A stretch of 64,000 bases of DNA, taken from positions 992,001 through 1,056,000 of the forward strand of contig NZ_JBBJCN010000001.1 of assembly GCF_037622515.1 (NCBI RefSeq), written 5' to 3'. Made by a program: the position numbers and the translations under genes. This document shows, piece by piece, positions 47,715-56,804 of this stretch (positions are counted from its first letter, which is position 1; each line of letters starts with the position of its first letter). Under the pieces are notes generated by a model that made no database searches, had not been told where the DNA came from, and saw only the letters and a list, made by a program, of their open reading frames with translations. This DNA is from Paradesertivirga superstes (GTDB lineage Bacteria > Bacteroidota > Bacteroidia > Sphingobacteriales > Sphingobacteriaceae).

Positions 47715-49706
47715 TTACAATCGTTTTTTAATAATTGCGGTCCAACCACCCCCACTTGACAGATGGATTTTCAGCTTGTCATTTTTTGAAACATCCACGA
47801 CCTCTAATTTATAATCTTCCGCATTCCGGTCGGCATTCACCCCATCCGCGAATATTTCAGCCTTAAAAACGCCATCTTCAAGAAACGAGCAATCTATCTC
47901 AATCTCTCTCGCCGTCCAATTTGTTAATGCGCCCACATACCAAACATTTCCTTTTCTTCTAGCAATAGCAACAAACTCCCCAACTTTTCCTCCCACTGCA
48001 ACAGTTTCATCGTAGACAGTAGGTATTTGGGTTATATAGCTACAGGTCTCCTGTTCTTTTGCATATGCGGAAGGGCTATCTGCAAGCATCTGCAAAGGCG
48101 CTTCGTATACCACATACATCGCTACTTGATGCGCCCGTGTTCCATGACTCATCGGCATAGAGTTCGAAGGGAAGAAATTTCCCTTGGTAGCATTCGTCAT
48201 TGCTCCAGGGGTATAATCCATCGGACCAGCTAACATTCGAATAAAAGGAATTGTCACGTCATAGAGAGGGACATCATCATTAGGGGTCCATTTGGAGTTT
48301 TCCAACCCTTTAACACCCTCGAAATTCAGGACATTGGGAAAAGTACGCTGCAAGCCATCTGGCTTATAAATGCCATGCAGATCAATAAGCAATTTATGTT
48401 CAGCTGCCTTTCTCGCGATGGTGTATGTAGATCCAGTCATCAGCTGATCATCTCTATCTAGGAAATCTAACTTAAAACCCTTTACTCCCAGGTTGGAATA
48501 TTTTTCCAGAACATTATCCAGGTCTTTCCAAATAGCTCGCCAGGAAGCCCAAAGAAAAACCCCAACATTCTTGCCTTTTGCATAATCAATCAATTCCGGA
48601 ACAGAAATATCAGAGTTTAACTTTCCAAGATCTATCGGATCGCTCCAACCTTCATCCAAAAGAATATATTCGAGTTTATTAGCTGCCGCAAAATCAATGT
48701 AATATCGATAAGTAGCATTATTGATCCCTGCAGTAAAATCTACCCCGGTAATATTCCAATCGTTCCACCAGTCCCACGCTACCTTTCCCGGCTTTATCCA
48801 GGAAAGATCTTTAACTCTACAAGGTTCAGCAAGCTTTTGTACCATATCACTATTCAGTAACTCCCTGTCGTCTCTGCTAATTATTATAGCTCTCCAAGGA
48901 AAATTAACCGGACCCTTCGCTTTCGCAATATACGCGGCTCTTTTCGATGGAACAGAATTGAACAACTTATGACCTCCGGGCTCCTCAGTTACTGGATATC
49001 CGGCGAACCGGGCATTTAAAGAGTTACCCGTACCCTTTAGAACGAATAAGCCGGGATAATTTTCGAGATTGACATCAATTATGGCCGCTTTCAATTCATT
49101 TCCATAATCTATTAGTAAAGGAAGAAAGGCCAAAGAATCGGGATACAGTTCTGACAATTTTTGTTCATCGTATAATGACTCGAAGGAATTGACATACCTG
49201 TCGTTCTTTTCTCTTAGATCATGGACATAGGGTATAAAAACCTTATAATTGGATTCGAAGTTAAAGTCCGCTCTTTCTGAGACGACTTCAAATTCGCGTT
49301 GGTCCTTACTTATAAAACGGTAGGCTGCCCCATCGTTGTAAACCCTTACTTGCAGACCGTCTCCGTCGTTGAAGTTCAGGGAAAGAATATTATAGACATC
49401 GTCAACACTACTTTTTTTGTACACGGGAGTTGCGAAAGAAGAAACGACTTTCTTAACGGTGGACTTTACAACCCGGACTTCCCTACCCATAATTTTGCCA
49501 CTACTCAGATGTAATGCAATAACAGAGGGTAAAAGAATAATCTTTCTGTCGGATTTTATACTCCACGTTAATTCATGCCCAACTTTAAGACTTACTACAA
49601 TCCTTTGATCAGGAGATTTTACCAAATACCCGTTAGTTTTTGAAAATATGGGACCAACGCTGGTCAATAGTAAAGAAACCGCAATAAAAAAACCTTTCAT
49701 TTTCAT
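47715..49706 (-). CDS. GH97 glycoside hydrolase, retaining alpha-galactosidase type
   Basis: 663 residues with a signal peptide (to about 22). The N-terminal beta-sandwich is followed by the barrel (WDWWNDWNITGVDFTAGINN, EYILLDEGWSD) and a C-terminal all-beta domain. GFKLDFLDRDDQ places an Asp at residue 414 where retaining GH97 alpha-galactosidases have their nucleophile; the inverting SusB-type glucosidases use Glu elsewhere. Galactose removal fits the galactomannan setting and duplicates the role of GH27. The start lies one base after the GH26 stop, so the two form an operon. The ATG at 49698-49700 is an alternative start two codons in. Confidence 0.88.
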   Translation of the reverse strand: MKMKGFFIAVSLLLTSVGPIFSKTNGYLVKSPDQRIVVSLKVGHELTWSIKSDRKIILLPSVIALHLSSGKIMGREVRVVKSTVKKVVSSFATPVYKKSSVDDVYNILSLNFNDGDGLQVRVYNDGAAYRFISKDQREFEVVSERADFNFESNYKVFIPYVHDLREKNDRYVNSFESLYDEQKLSELYPDSLAFLPLLIDYGNELKAAIIDVNLENYPGLFVLKGTGNSLNARFAGYPVTEEPGGHKLFNSVPSKRAAYIAKAKGPVNFPWRAIIISRDDRELLNSDMVQKLAEPCRVKDLSWIKPGKVAWDWWNDWNITGVDFTAGINNATYRYYIDFAAANKLEYILLDEGWSDPIDLGKLNSDISVPELIDYAKGKNVGVFLWASWRAIWKDLDNVLEKYSNLGVKGFKLDFLDRDDQLMTGSTYTIARKAAEHKLLIDLHGIYKPDGLQRTFPNVLNFEGVKGLENSKWTPNDDVPLYDVTIPFIRMLAGPMDYTPGAMTNATKGNFFPSNSMPMSHGTRAHQVAMYVVYEAPLQMLADSPSAYAKEQETCSYITQIPTVYDETVAVGGKVGEFVAIARRKGNVWYVGALTNWTAREIEIDCSFLEDGVFKAEIFADGVNADRNAEDYKLEVVDVSKNDKLKIHLSSGGGWTAIIKKRL

Positions 49707-49707
49707 C

Positions 49708-50835
49708 CTACTTATAGATTTTTAATTTCCTCGCATCTTTTTCAAAAAAAGTCTCCGGAGATCTATAAAACCTGACAAAGTCGGGAGCAGAACTGTGGCC
49801 CGGGTAAGGCACGTAAAATTCTGTGGATCCGTCATAGGATTTATATCCCGCATTTCGCCACAGGAGTACATAGGCAATCTTGAAATTCCGTAGTGACGGC
49901 TGAAGCACCTCAGTAAACCAATGATTATAAGGAATTTGATTAAAACCAATTTCGCCAACTGCAGCAAGTTTATTTCGCTCCCTGGCAACTTCGTCCACTA
50001 TCGATAAGCACTCCCTCAATTTATTTACAAATGAAGTATCTATCGGTATCTTGCTGTGCTGATAAGTATCAAATGATAAAACATCAACGTAATCATCCCC
50101 AGGATAACGATCTAAAAACTCTGCTTTAGACCTAATCTCATTTCCTGTATTATATACGACAATCAGGTTATGCAGCTTTTTTTTGACTCTTAAATAGTCT
50201 ATAGTAAACCGAAATAATCGTATATATTCTTCGGGGCTGCAGCTTTTCGCTCCCCACCAAAACCAATGACCCGTCAGTTCATGGAAAGGCCTGAAAAGCA
50301 CGGGAATGGGTTCACCTTTTTTCCCCTTTAAGTCAGCTAAAAAAGCTGCAACCCTGTCTAATTGCTTTAAAAATGTTTCATATTTCGCTCCTCCGGGCAG
50401 GATGGATGATACGGTACCAGGAAAAGGATCCCAGGCTGACTTACCAGTGAGAGGATTATCTCCGTGCCAGCTGAGTGAAATAATGCCGCCTTTGGAATAC
50501 CCTTCCCTGATAAAACTTTTCATCTTATCGAATGGCACGCTATCAAGATTCAAATGAGCACCTGTCTCAAGATGCCCCAGTTCCCATCCATATAATGCAG
50601 GGTATTCTCCTACCACCTCTTTTATATCAGATTTTCCTGGAATATACTTCCACTTTACTCCATAAGCCAGGGCATCCTGGTGGCCTACCATATACCCTTT
50701 TTCGCGATTTTTTATAAGATTGGAAAAGAGAGCGGCTGTTTTTTTGGTAGCTTCATTATCTGAAAGGCGATGCTGCGCATTCAGTGCTGTACTAATAACC
50801 AGCACTGCAATCAATAGTGTGTGTTTTATTTTCAT
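49708..50835 (-). CDS. GH26 beta-mannanase, soluble secreted form
   Basis: About 375 residues from the ATG at 50833-50835, which opens the signal peptide KHTLLIAVLVISTALNAQ; the longer frame from 50877 begins with an implausible basic leader. Acid/base Glu186 is in FRPFHELTGHWFWWG and nucleophile Glu295 in AAVGEIGF. There is no lipobox, so it is probably periplasmic, the location expected for an enzyme that trims imported oligosaccharides to mannobiose for the symporter. First gene of a two-gene unit with GH97; a promoter/operator copy lies 70 bp upstream. Confidence 0.92.
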   Translation of the reverse strand: MKIKHTLLIAVLVISTALNAQHRLSDNEATKKTAALFSNLIKNREKGYMVGHQDALAYGVKWKYIPGKSDIKEVVGEYPALYGWELGHLETGAHLNLDSVPFDKMKSFIREGYSKGGIISLSWHGDNPLTGKSAWDPFPGTVSSILPGGAKYETFLKQLDRVAAFLADLKGKKGEPIPVLFRPFHELTGHWFWWGAKSCSPEEYIRLFRFTIDYLRVKKKLHNLIVVYNTGNEIRSKAEFLDRYPGDDYVDVLSFDTYQHSKIPIDTSFVNKLRECLSIVDEVARERNKLAAVGEIGFNQIPYNHWFTEVLQPSLRNFKIAYVLLWRNAGYKSYDGSTEFYVPYPGHSSAPDFVRFYRSPETFFEKDARKLKIYK

Positions 50836-50904
50836 GTTTTTATTTAGGAACTCCGACCTTCGCATTCGAGCCGACACCTACCTGCTGTGGCTAATAGTTC
50901 TTTG

Positions 50905-50962
50905 CTAAAATACAGGCAATCAATAGAGAAAATGTTTAATAGTAGGCATCCAAATGTTAAAA
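50905..50962 (-). promoter_or_regulatory. Operator + -7 box, GH26-GH97 operon (site D)
   Basis: Minus strand. The 32-bp motif at 50931-50962 contains TTTTAACATTTGGATGCCTA. After exactly 18 bp comes TATTTTAG (50905-50912), 7 of 8 to TAnnTTTG. It matches the susC site at 24 of 32 positions and gives the shortest leader of the five (about 65 nt). Confidence 0.68.
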
Positions 50963-51179
50963 AGAGGGACTGAAGTTTCACATTTTTGGGATTCGATGCA
51001 TGCACAAAGCTCTCAGCTAGCTGACAAGTCCTAAATACGCGATATAGAGAGTTCTGATACTTTTGGTTACTGATGACATAAATCACCCAGTTTTAAAGGT
51101 ATGGTCGCGCCTTTTAGAAATAATATTTTTAAATGACTTTGATCAGTCTTGAATGGCTATCGATAAAAATTCATTACGT

Positions 51180-51215
51180 AAAAACGCCGGTTGTGATCTC
51201 ACAACCGGCGCAGTT
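51180..51215. terminator. Strong terminator after GH26-CBM35
   Basis: A perfect 11-bp GC-rich stem (CGCCGGTTGTG and complement) with a 4-base loop. On the minus strand it is followed by TTTTTACG, on the plus strand by CAGTTTTTT, so it can act both ways. It lies 55 bp past the GH26-CBM35 stop. Confidence 0.85.
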
Positions 51216-51264
51216 TTTTGACTTACACTCAACCACCACCGTATATGAGTGGATCATAGTTTCT

Positions 51265-52716
51265 CTATTTCAGAGAAGGCATTTCATCTAGTGTAATAAC
51301 ATATGAATGATTCATGATTGCCTTCCACTGATTTAAAGTATTCCAGGTGGAGTTTCTGGTATATTCACCATCCCAGGTCATAAACCAGGACCACCCAGCG
51401 CTATCTGCTACTAATAAGTTGGGATCCGGGTTAGAACCAGTTTCAGTCATTGCAACCATTTTTTTCCCTCCATATAAGCTATTAATATTGTTGAATTCTA
51501 TAGCTTGAGAAGAGTGATTCCCTTGGCTATAAATGTCTTTTCCAATAATATCAACATAAGCATCTCCGGGATACCATGCTTCATCATTCGGCTCACGCGT
51601 CCAAACCCATATAAGGTTCTTAAGTCCATGGTGGTTAACAAGTCGGTCATACATAATCTGCCATAACTTTTTGCATGGTTCAGGCCCTTTCGCTCCCCAC
51701 CAAAACCAGCCACCTGCTGCCTCATGGAGAGGGCGCCATATGACTGGAACATTTTGTGTTTGCAATGCAGATAATAGTCCTGCCAGATAATCAATGTCTG
51801 AAATCATGGCGTTATATTCTGGCGAAGACGGAATCAGAATTTTAGAGACGTCAAATTGCGTATTGGCGGAATAAAATTCCTCTGTTATACGAGAAGGATC
51901 TCTCCAATGCCAGGTAAAGGCTGTGATTCCGTTCCGATCCCACCAAGTTTTAGCTTCTTGCACAGGCGTATTATTATCATACCAGGTATAACCTCTGTTA
52001 ATAAAACCAAAATCATTACCCATCAAAGCTGGCTCTTTGCCTGTTTTCAGTTTTAACCAATCCACCTCAGCCTTGTTCATTACTCCTGAAAGGATCTTCT
52101 TACTATAATTATTCCTTAAAAATTGATATAGGTTATTTGCTTGAGACGTTGCGCCGACAGTTACCAACGATGTGTTAATATTAAACCGACTAGCTGGATC
52201 GATCGCCTCTAATTTTAAGAGGTCAATCTGAATATAGCCCCAGGAATTATTTATAGCAATGGTATGTGTTCCTGCAGTGAGCTTAATCGACGTTACTATT
52301 TTATAGTCAACATAGCTGGCGTTTGCTGGAGTAGTGAAATTAGACGACATGGCGTCAACTGTCACGACATTTGTCTTCTCCCCAAAAGGTGACGCAGCAT
52401 TAATGTAAATATTGTAAAAAGCGTCTGTAGGGATGCTTACCTGAAAAGATACACTGCCGGAATTTTGTTCAACAAAATAACCTCCCGAGCGGTTCACATC
52501 CGCTACTGCTACTGCCCCCCCCGCTAAAGTCCCCATTTCAGCTTCTAAAATTGGTCCGGTAAGGGGTGGCGTTGTAGTTCCTCCGCCTGGTTTTCCAGAT
52601 ATTAGTTGTTCAATTTTTGCTGCAGCTGCTTGTTCTTCTTCCTTCTTACAAGCCGAAAACAAAGTTAGGACAAATAGAAAGGTTAGTAGAAAGTTTTTAA
52701 GATTCTGTACTCTCAT
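51265..52716 (-). CDS. GH26 beta-mannanase with N-terminal CBM35-like domain, lipoprotein
   Basis: 483 residues. Lipobox LFSAC (Cys23) followed by KKEEEQ, a surface-export type acidic stretch. A Gly/Thr/Pro linker leads to a CBM35-like carbohydrate-binding module (about 58-172: EAEMGTLAGGAVAVADVNRS... GSVSFQVSIP... INNSWGYIQIDLLKLE), then the GH26 barrel. Acid/base Glu332 is in WRPLHEAAGGWFWWG and nucleophile Glu425 in VAMTETGSNP. It is probably the surface enzyme that attacks intact mannan. The gene is monocistronic, ends at a strong terminator and has its own copy of the operator motif. Confidence 0.94.
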   Translation of the reverse strand: MRVQNLKNFLLTFLFVLTLFSACKKEEEQAAAAKIEQLISGKPGGGTTTPPLTGPILEAEMGTLAGGAVAVADVNRSGGYFVEQNSGSVSFQVSIPTDAFYNIYINAASPFGEKTNVVTVDAMSSNFTTPANASYVDYKIVTSIKLTAGTHTIAINNSWGYIQIDLLKLEAIDPASRFNINTSLVTVGATSQANNLYQFLRNNYSKKILSGVMNKAEVDWLKLKTGKEPALMGNDFGFINRGYTWYDNNTPVQEAKTWWDRNGITAFTWHWRDPSRITEEFYSANTQFDVSKILIPSSPEYNAMISDIDYLAGLLSALQTQNVPVIWRPLHEAAGGWFWWGAKGPEPCKKLWQIMYDRLVNHHGLKNLIWVWTREPNDEAWYPGDAYVDIIGKDIYSQGNHSSQAIEFNNINSLYGGKKMVAMTETGSNPDPNLLVADSAGWSWFMTWDGEYTRNSTWNTLNQWKAIMNHSYVITLDEMPSLK

Positions 52717-52894
52717 TGTGTTTATAATTTATAGTTAATTGGTGGTGGTTCTTTTCTGAGCTGCCTGGAGAGACAATTCATTTTTTATCGAAAATTTTGG
52801 TTTACTTCTCACAATTTCAGCTATTAGAATTTCGGATAAAAAAGAGGCTCTGCTGAGAGAATCTGAAATCCTTAGGCCTAATTGGTTGTCGAAT

Positions 52895-52952
52895 CAAAGA
52901 TATATTGACGGGAATGTCCCTTTGTATAAAAAGAGGGGGGATAATGTAAAGG
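52895..52952 (-). promoter_or_regulatory. Operator + -7 box, GH26-CBM35 gene (site E)
   Basis: Minus strand. A perfect -7 box TATCTTTG (52895-52902) lies 18 bp from a 32-bp motif at 52921-52952 containing TTTACATTATCCCCCC and TTTTTATACAAA. It is the most divergent copy (20 of 32 to the susC site), but the blocks and spacing agree. The leader is about 170 nt. Confidence 0.58.
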
Positions 52953-53036
52953 AAGAGTCCAAACGAAGGGCATTTTCAGGATTTAGCCTCCGGGTCTCGG
53001 ATAGAAATTCGTGTATTAACCTTTAAGAAGTTCTCA

Positions 53037-53189
53037 TTAATTTCTCAATTGTAATTTCATCATTATGTCGATCTGCTCATCATCGCCTAATTTGAAAATA
53101 TGCTTCTCGAACTCACCCTTTTTATATTGATACTTTCCATTGAGGTTGATCTTAACAACCTCGGCAACTTCGAATAATGTTTGTTCCAT
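53037..53189 (-). CDS. Small hypothetical protein (50 aa)
   Basis: ATG at 53187-53189, stop TAA at 53037-53039. The product starts MEQTLFEVAEVVKINLNGKY and ends MMKLQLRN; it is charged and has no signal or membrane helix. Composition and the clean start and stop suggest a real small gene. Function unknown. Confidence 0.4.
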   Translation of the reverse strand: MEQTLFEVAEVVKINLNGKYQYKKGEFEKHIFKLGDDEQIDIMMKLQLRN

Positions 53190-53233
53190 AAAAGCCACTG
53201 TACAACAGTTGCTATGGTAGAATGAGTCGCGTG

Positions 53234-53938
53234 TTATATAATAGGTATTTTGTTGAATCTACCCGTAACTTCTGTTCCAGAGCCTCCGCTACCTCCTGCA
53301 TATGCGCACGTAAACGCCAAGACAAAACTTCCAGAGGCTTTTCCTTCTGATATACTCTCAATTTTTATCCAGGATTTGACTAAAGCGTAGTCAAAGGTTG
53401 TCATGTGCTTAATAAGATCATTGTTTTTCTTATGAGTATAAGATACTAGACCACGGGTATTAATCAGGCTGTTCTGAAACATATTCAAGTTATATGTCTT
53501 TCCTTGTTGCAGGTTTGCACCGTTAGCAGCACTCGACCAATAAAAATCAATTGCGTACTCATCTTTTCCTTGTAATTGATAGTCCGCATCGCAGAATCTC
53601 CATAATGGGAATGATTGATTCTTGATATCTCTACTAGGGCTAAATAGCCAAAAGCATCTAGTTGTGTCTCCACCGCGAGAAGAGACATCTAAACTTCCAC
53701 TAGTTAGAGGATATGTCCTATACTCAAAATCTTCAGGCGTAGGAAATATGAGATTTCCTAATTGATCTGATTTGCCAACATTAAGAATTATATAAGGGAG
53801 GGCTGGGTCTGGTGGAGTTGTTTTATTCTCTTGGGGCTCATCGTTTGGGCCATCATCTGACTTTCCACACATTACCAGAAATAGAGAAAACAACAATACA
53901 GAGGATAATGCAATTCGAAGGGTAGCTTTAGTTTTCAT
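53234..53938 (-). CDS. Hypothetical lipoprotein
   Basis: 234 residues. The signal ends LFLVMC (Cys24), followed by GKSDDGPNDEP, an acidic stretch compatible with surface display. The body is beta-rich (YWSSAANGANLQQGKTYNLN, IKIESISEGKASGSFVLAFT) and ends with a Gly-rich turn and GRFNKIPII. No family recognised. It lies outside the mannan locus terminators and its promoter region shows no operator motif, so a link to mannan use is not supported. Confidence 0.65.
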   Translation of the reverse strand: MKTKATLRIALSSVLLFSLFLVMCGKSDDGPNDEPQENKTTPPDPALPYIILNVGKSDQLGNLIFPTPEDFEYRTYPLTSGSLDVSSRGGDTTRCFWLFSPSRDIKNQSFPLWRFCDADYQLQGKDEYAIDFYWSSAANGANLQQGKTYNLNMFQNSLINTRGLVSYTHKKNNDLIKHMTTFDYALVKSWIKIESISEGKASGSFVLAFTCAYAGGSGGSGTEVTGRFNKIPII

Positions 53939-54217
53939 AATAGAGGAGTTAAGTAGAACAGATGTCTCAATCGTTATGCATTGTAGAATACCTTAACAAT
54001 GAGTAGGTTAAATATCTAAATGAGCAACAAAGGGAGTGACTTGAGGTTTGTTAAAAAAAATAAAAGTCTTCCGATGAAGTTGTGTTAAGATAGCTGACCG
54101 TTCCTGAGCTAACAGATCGTTGTAAAAGAATGTCCGGGGGCTAATAGAGCTATTCTTTTAAAAGGTTTATTTATAAGCTTAGCCTTTTAAATGCATGTAG
54201 TAAATACAACATTTACC

Positions 54218-54480
54218 TTACCCATAAAAGCCAGTTTTACTTTCATTAAATTGATTTGATGAGATGTCATTCTTAACCGGGACTTCGTACGAACCGTTAC
54301 TTCTTTTGAAATACATTTCTCGGATTAAAACTATCCATATGAATGGAAGTAGCCAGACCAGGAGGATATGACTGAGCTTCCTGGAGGTTGATAGCAAATC
54401 GCTCTTATTAGCTTGAATGAATAAAATCCAGAGAACGCAATACAGGTCAATATGGTGATGAAAATGAATATCTCTTTCAT
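54218..54480 (-). pseudogene. Small two-helix membrane protein, frameshifted
   Basis: From the ATG at 54478-54480 the first frame encodes a hydrophobic helix (MKEIFIFITILTCIAFSGF). One base added to the T4 run (plus-strand AAAA, 54423-54426) continues it as LFIQANKSDLLSTSRKLSHI, then LLVWLLPFIWIVLI, and ends at 54218 with FNESKTGFYG. Read alone, the second frame has an implausible His-rich beginning, so the repaired reading is preferred. This topology (helix, short polar loop, second helix, polar tail) is common among small Bacteroidota membrane proteins of unknown function. Confidence 0.5.
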
Positions 54481-54705
54481 GAACTCTAAGGTACAACCAT
54501 TAAAACAAACTATGTACTTGATGATCGCATTTCATCATTTCCCTACACTACAGCTCAATTTAGGATCTGTAACCCAAGTTTTACCAGTGTCGGAAAATTA
54601 TAAAAATCCGTTCAGCCTGCTTTTTTAAAAGCCTGACTTTTAAATAAATGTGTAAATAATTAGATTTAGTTCATTGTTCGTATTCAGCGAACAAGCGCAC
54701 CCAGC

Positions 54706-54761
54706 TGCACATCTTTCTACCAGTTCCTGTATCTATATACCCTTGTAAATAAAAATGTGCA
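54706..54761 (+). repeat. TGCACA-ended 56-bp repeat, copy 1
   Basis: Begins TGCACATCTT and ends AAAAATGTGCA (inverted ends). The interior ACCAGTTCCT...ATACCC.TTGTAAAT is shared with 57121-57175. It lies immediately before the secreted-protein gene at 54790. Confidence 0.65.
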
Positions 54762-54789
54762 TGACCTGAAGAATTATATATCTTTAGTT

Positions 54790-55305
54790 ATGAAACAGCC
54801 ACTTTATCTTCTTCTCTTTCTAATTATTCCATTCCTCTCTTTTGCTCAAGATAAGAATCAAATTATGCAGCAAGCGCTTCTTGTCGCAAAAGCCACGAAA
54901 GATAAAGACTATGCTACTGTTGTTAAATATACTCATCCTTCTCTCATTCAAATGATAGGTGGCAACGATGCAATGATGAAACTGTTAGCAACCACAATGA
55001 AGACTATCGCTGAACAAGGTATTTCAATCGATTCCGTTAGTCTTGATCCACCAGGAAGTAATTTCAAAGCTGGTGATGAAATACATTGTTTACTTCCCCA
55101 AACTGTCATCATGAAGTTTAAAACTGATAAGAAAATTATAGCCAAAGGCTACCTTCTTGCTATAAGTAAAGACAACGGATTGAATTGGAGCTTCTTAAAT
55201 TTAACAGAAGAACTAAACAACCAAACTATTACAAAGCTTCTGCCAAACTTCAATCAGGCTCTCAAGCTTCCAACTGATAGTAAAATGGAGGTGATCGATA
55301 ATTGA
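54790..55305 (+). CDS. Hypothetical secreted protein
   Basis: About 171 residues from the ATG at 54790, which opens a clear signal peptide (KQPLYLLLFLIIPFLSFAQ); an upstream in-frame ATG at 54757 lies inside a repeat. The mature part is an alpha+beta fold with QALLVAKATKDKDYATVVKY and a C-terminal WSFLNLTEEL, in the style of NTF2-like or DUF4878-type periplasmic proteins. That likeness is weak and only suggestive. It stands alone on the plus strand. Confidence 0.65.
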   Translation: MKQPLYLLLFLIIPFLSFAQDKNQIMQQALLVAKATKDKDYATVVKYTHPSLIQMIGGNDAMMKLLATTMKTIAEQGISIDSVSLDPPGSNFKAGDEIHCLLPQTVIMKFKTDKKIIAKGYLLAISKDNGLNWSFLNLTEELNNQTITKLLPNFNQALKLPTDSKMEVIDN

Positions 55306-55518
55306 TTTCTATAGAGGCTTATTTGCTACGTTAATTACAAGCCTAGCCTTTTAATTCGACTGCTATAATGCTATAAATGATTCTTACCTCTTAGATATAA
55401 AACATACTGTCAAATAATCTCCTCCAGAGGTTGCCATACTTTTGGTCGAGGCCTTGCAGCGGTTCCCGGCTTAACCTTGTCCTATCATAAGTATATGATA
55501 ACAGGTTCGAATGATAAT

Positions 55519-56265
55519 TTATTCTTTAAACTTCTTCAAAAGCTTTTTAAAATCAATAGGATCAAACTCAAATTCAGGTGGCCTTTCATTGGCTTTATTT
55601 ACTACCAATGCAAATTTTTTAGCGTTTTCTTTAGGTACAAATAATTTATACCGATATACGCTATCTGAATTCATTTTATATTCCCAGACGGAAATATTAT
55701 TAATTGTATCTACAATATAAACATTCAATATATCTGGTGAATAAAATTCCCCTGGGATATTATCTTTAGTTTGAATTCTGTACTCATTGGGACTTATTCT
55801 TTCAAACTTGTCCATTATAAAATAGATTGGTTCCCACTGATAGTAAATTACAAGGGTATCACTAAGGACTTTTTTGTCATAACCATTTGCTGAATTGTAT
55901 ATATAATATTTGTCTTTATGCTTATATAATGGCACCCATTCATCCGGAAGCATAGAGGTGTCAAAGTGTTTCAAGTGTTTTACGGTATCATTCTCAAAAG
56001 CTTCGTTCATGCTTTTACCTTCATAAGAAAAATCCAGAGCCTCGTTATAATAAGTTGACTTTCTATCAGTTTCAATGAAAACTTTGTTCCACACCGGTAA
56101 TGCCACATTTTCATGATAGAACGTTTTGCTATAATTTCTTAGGAAAATTGTATCTCTGTTACTTTTAAAAGTTTTAAAATTTCTGGAAGGCATAATACAG
56201 CCAAAGAGAATGCTGATTGCCAATATTGGAATAAGGCTTTTAACTAATTTTATAATAATGACCAT
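55519..56265 (-). CDS. Hypothetical lipoprotein
   Basis: 248 residues. Signal with lipobox ILFGC (about residue 23). The mature part is rich in aromatic and charged residues (DEWVPLYKHKDKYYIYNSAN, YYQWEPIYFIMDKFERISPN) and ends in the lysine-rich FKKLLKKFKE. No family recognised. It runs with the next upstream gene (56340-56804), also a lipoprotein, 74 bp away, so they may share a transcript. Confidence 0.65.
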   Translation of the reverse strand: MVIIIKLVKSLIPILAISILFGCIMPSRNFKTFKSNRDTIFLRNYSKTFYHENVALPVWNKVFIETDRKSTYYNEALDFSYEGKSMNEAFENDTVKHLKHFDTSMLPDEWVPLYKHKDKYYIYNSANGYDKKVLSDTLVIYYQWEPIYFIMDKFERISPNEYRIQTKDNIPGEFYSPDILNVYIVDTINNISVWEYKMNSDSVYRYKLFVPKENAKKFALVVNKANERPPEFEFDPIDFKKLLKKFKE

Positions 56266-56339
56266 CTAGCAGTTTAACTATGAAGTTATAAAGTTCTTGC
56301 TTAATCTTATGTCTATGGGGCTTATCAATTCATCACTCC

Positions 56340-56804
56340 TTAATGTTGTTCAATCCAAAATTCGATAGCCTGTCCCTGGTCATCTAGCTTTACAACAAGA
56401 AAGTTAGGATCAATAGTAGACCAACCAACTGGATACAGCATTAATGTATCTGGTTGTGAGTTGAGGCGCATAAATTCATTTATTTGATTCATAATTCGAC
56501 CGTTACTGTCAGCCCTAATGTTTTCGGAATTAGTATAGGAGATTGAATCAGGTATCGACATTCCTTTGGGAAGCCGCTGTTCAATTTTATCGCTATATGG
56601 TTTACCAAGTAAGGCAATTATAGAGTCTTTGGATAGACCAGTCTTCAAATAATTTTTGAGTAAATCTTCAGTCATATAGGCACGTGGATTTCCTGTGTCA
56701 TTTACATCGTTATTTTTTAACCAGGATTCTCTTTCAAATTGCTTTGGATGTGAGCAAGATGAAATTAATACAATTGAACATAAGACAAAAAGGTAGCGTA
56801 ACAT
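56340..56804 (-). CDS. Lipoprotein with SmpA/OmlA-like motif
   Basis: 154 residues with lipobox VLISSC (Cys17). MTEDLLKNYLKTGLSKDSIIALLGKP recalls the helix-turn 'G-M/L-S-K-x-x-V-x-x-L-L-G-x-P' motif of SmpA/OmlA/BamE-fold lipoproteins, followed by strands ending FLVVKLDDQGQAIEFWIEQH. A BamE-like fold is inferred; the function is not known. It is the first of two small lipoprotein genes on this strand. Confidence 0.65.
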   Translation of the reverse strand: MLRYLFVLCSIVLISSCSHPKQFERESWLKNNDVNDTGNPRAYMTEDLLKNYLKTGLSKDSIIALLGKPYSDKIEQRLPKGMSIPDSISYTNSENIRADSNGRIMNQINEFMRLNSQPDTLMLYPVGWSTIDPNFLVVKLDDQGQAIEFWIEQH

